Source of the DNA: Saxidomus purpurata | Lineage: Eukaryota > Mollusca > Bivalvia > Venerida > Veneridae | Reading direction: 5' to 3' | NCBI GenBank assembly: GCA_022818135.1 | Contig: JAFMSR010000017.1 | Coordinates: 13,166,602-13,230,601 of the forward strand | Length of the DNA stretch: 64,000 bases | Part shown: positions 63,979 to 64,000 of the stretch, piece after piece | Position numbering within the stretch: the stretch's first letter is position 1 | How the letters are laid out: each line of letters begins with the position of its first letter | Notes under the pieces: model-generated | The model's database searches: none | What the model was told of the DNA's origin: nothing | Seen by the model: only the letters and a program-made list of their open reading frames with translations | Position numbers and translations under genes: made by a program

Positions 63979-64000
63979 ACATGTTCAAGCAACCTTATGG

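Overview
This is an invertebrate nuclear genome window, most likely from a bivalve mollusc (inferred, not proven). It is AT-rich and intron-rich, contains two 500-base assembly gaps, and is full of short transposons and tandem-core repeats of the type common in clams. Nothing prokaryotic is present: no operons, CRISPR or phage. Few long ORFs are real, because coding sequence sits in short exons.

Region 1 (about 8.9-36.7 kb, minus strand) is the 5' three quarters of WDR35, which encodes IFT121, a subunit of the ciliary intraflagellar transport complex IFT-A. I traced 23 coding exons whose splice phases all agree. They sum to 2,604 nt, or 868 codons, from a 24-nt first coding exon at 36.7 kb to the last visible exon just before the first gap. 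The remaining roughly 300 residues lie in the gap or beyond the left edge. One intron uses a GC-AG splice pair.

Region 2 (42.5-44.0 kb, minus strand) is a single-exon gene for a type II membrane glycosyltransferase of the GT61 (EOGT-like) family, 497 residues.

Region 3 (49.9-64.0 kb, plus strand) is a five-exon gene for a secreted protein with a signal peptide, a PAN/Apple domain and a C-type lectin domain (254 residues). It has CCAAT/TATA promoter motifs and a polyadenylation signal almost touching the stop codon. Its introns hold a 2.5-kb array of 55-bp repeats, a palindromic element and an antisense LINE fossil.

The rest is mobile and repetitive DNA. It includes a 4.0-kb element with 577-bp terminal inverted repeats (3.5-7.6 kb), a hAT-type MITE with a perfect 8-bp target duplication (34.6-35.0 kb), and a tRNA-derived SINE family in several copies, one with a perfect 12-bp target duplication. 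There are also tandem-core elements that share end modules but differ in their cores, and many hairpin MITEs. The three genes show no sign of working together; WDR35 is a ciliary housekeeping gene and the lectin is probably a secreted recognition protein.
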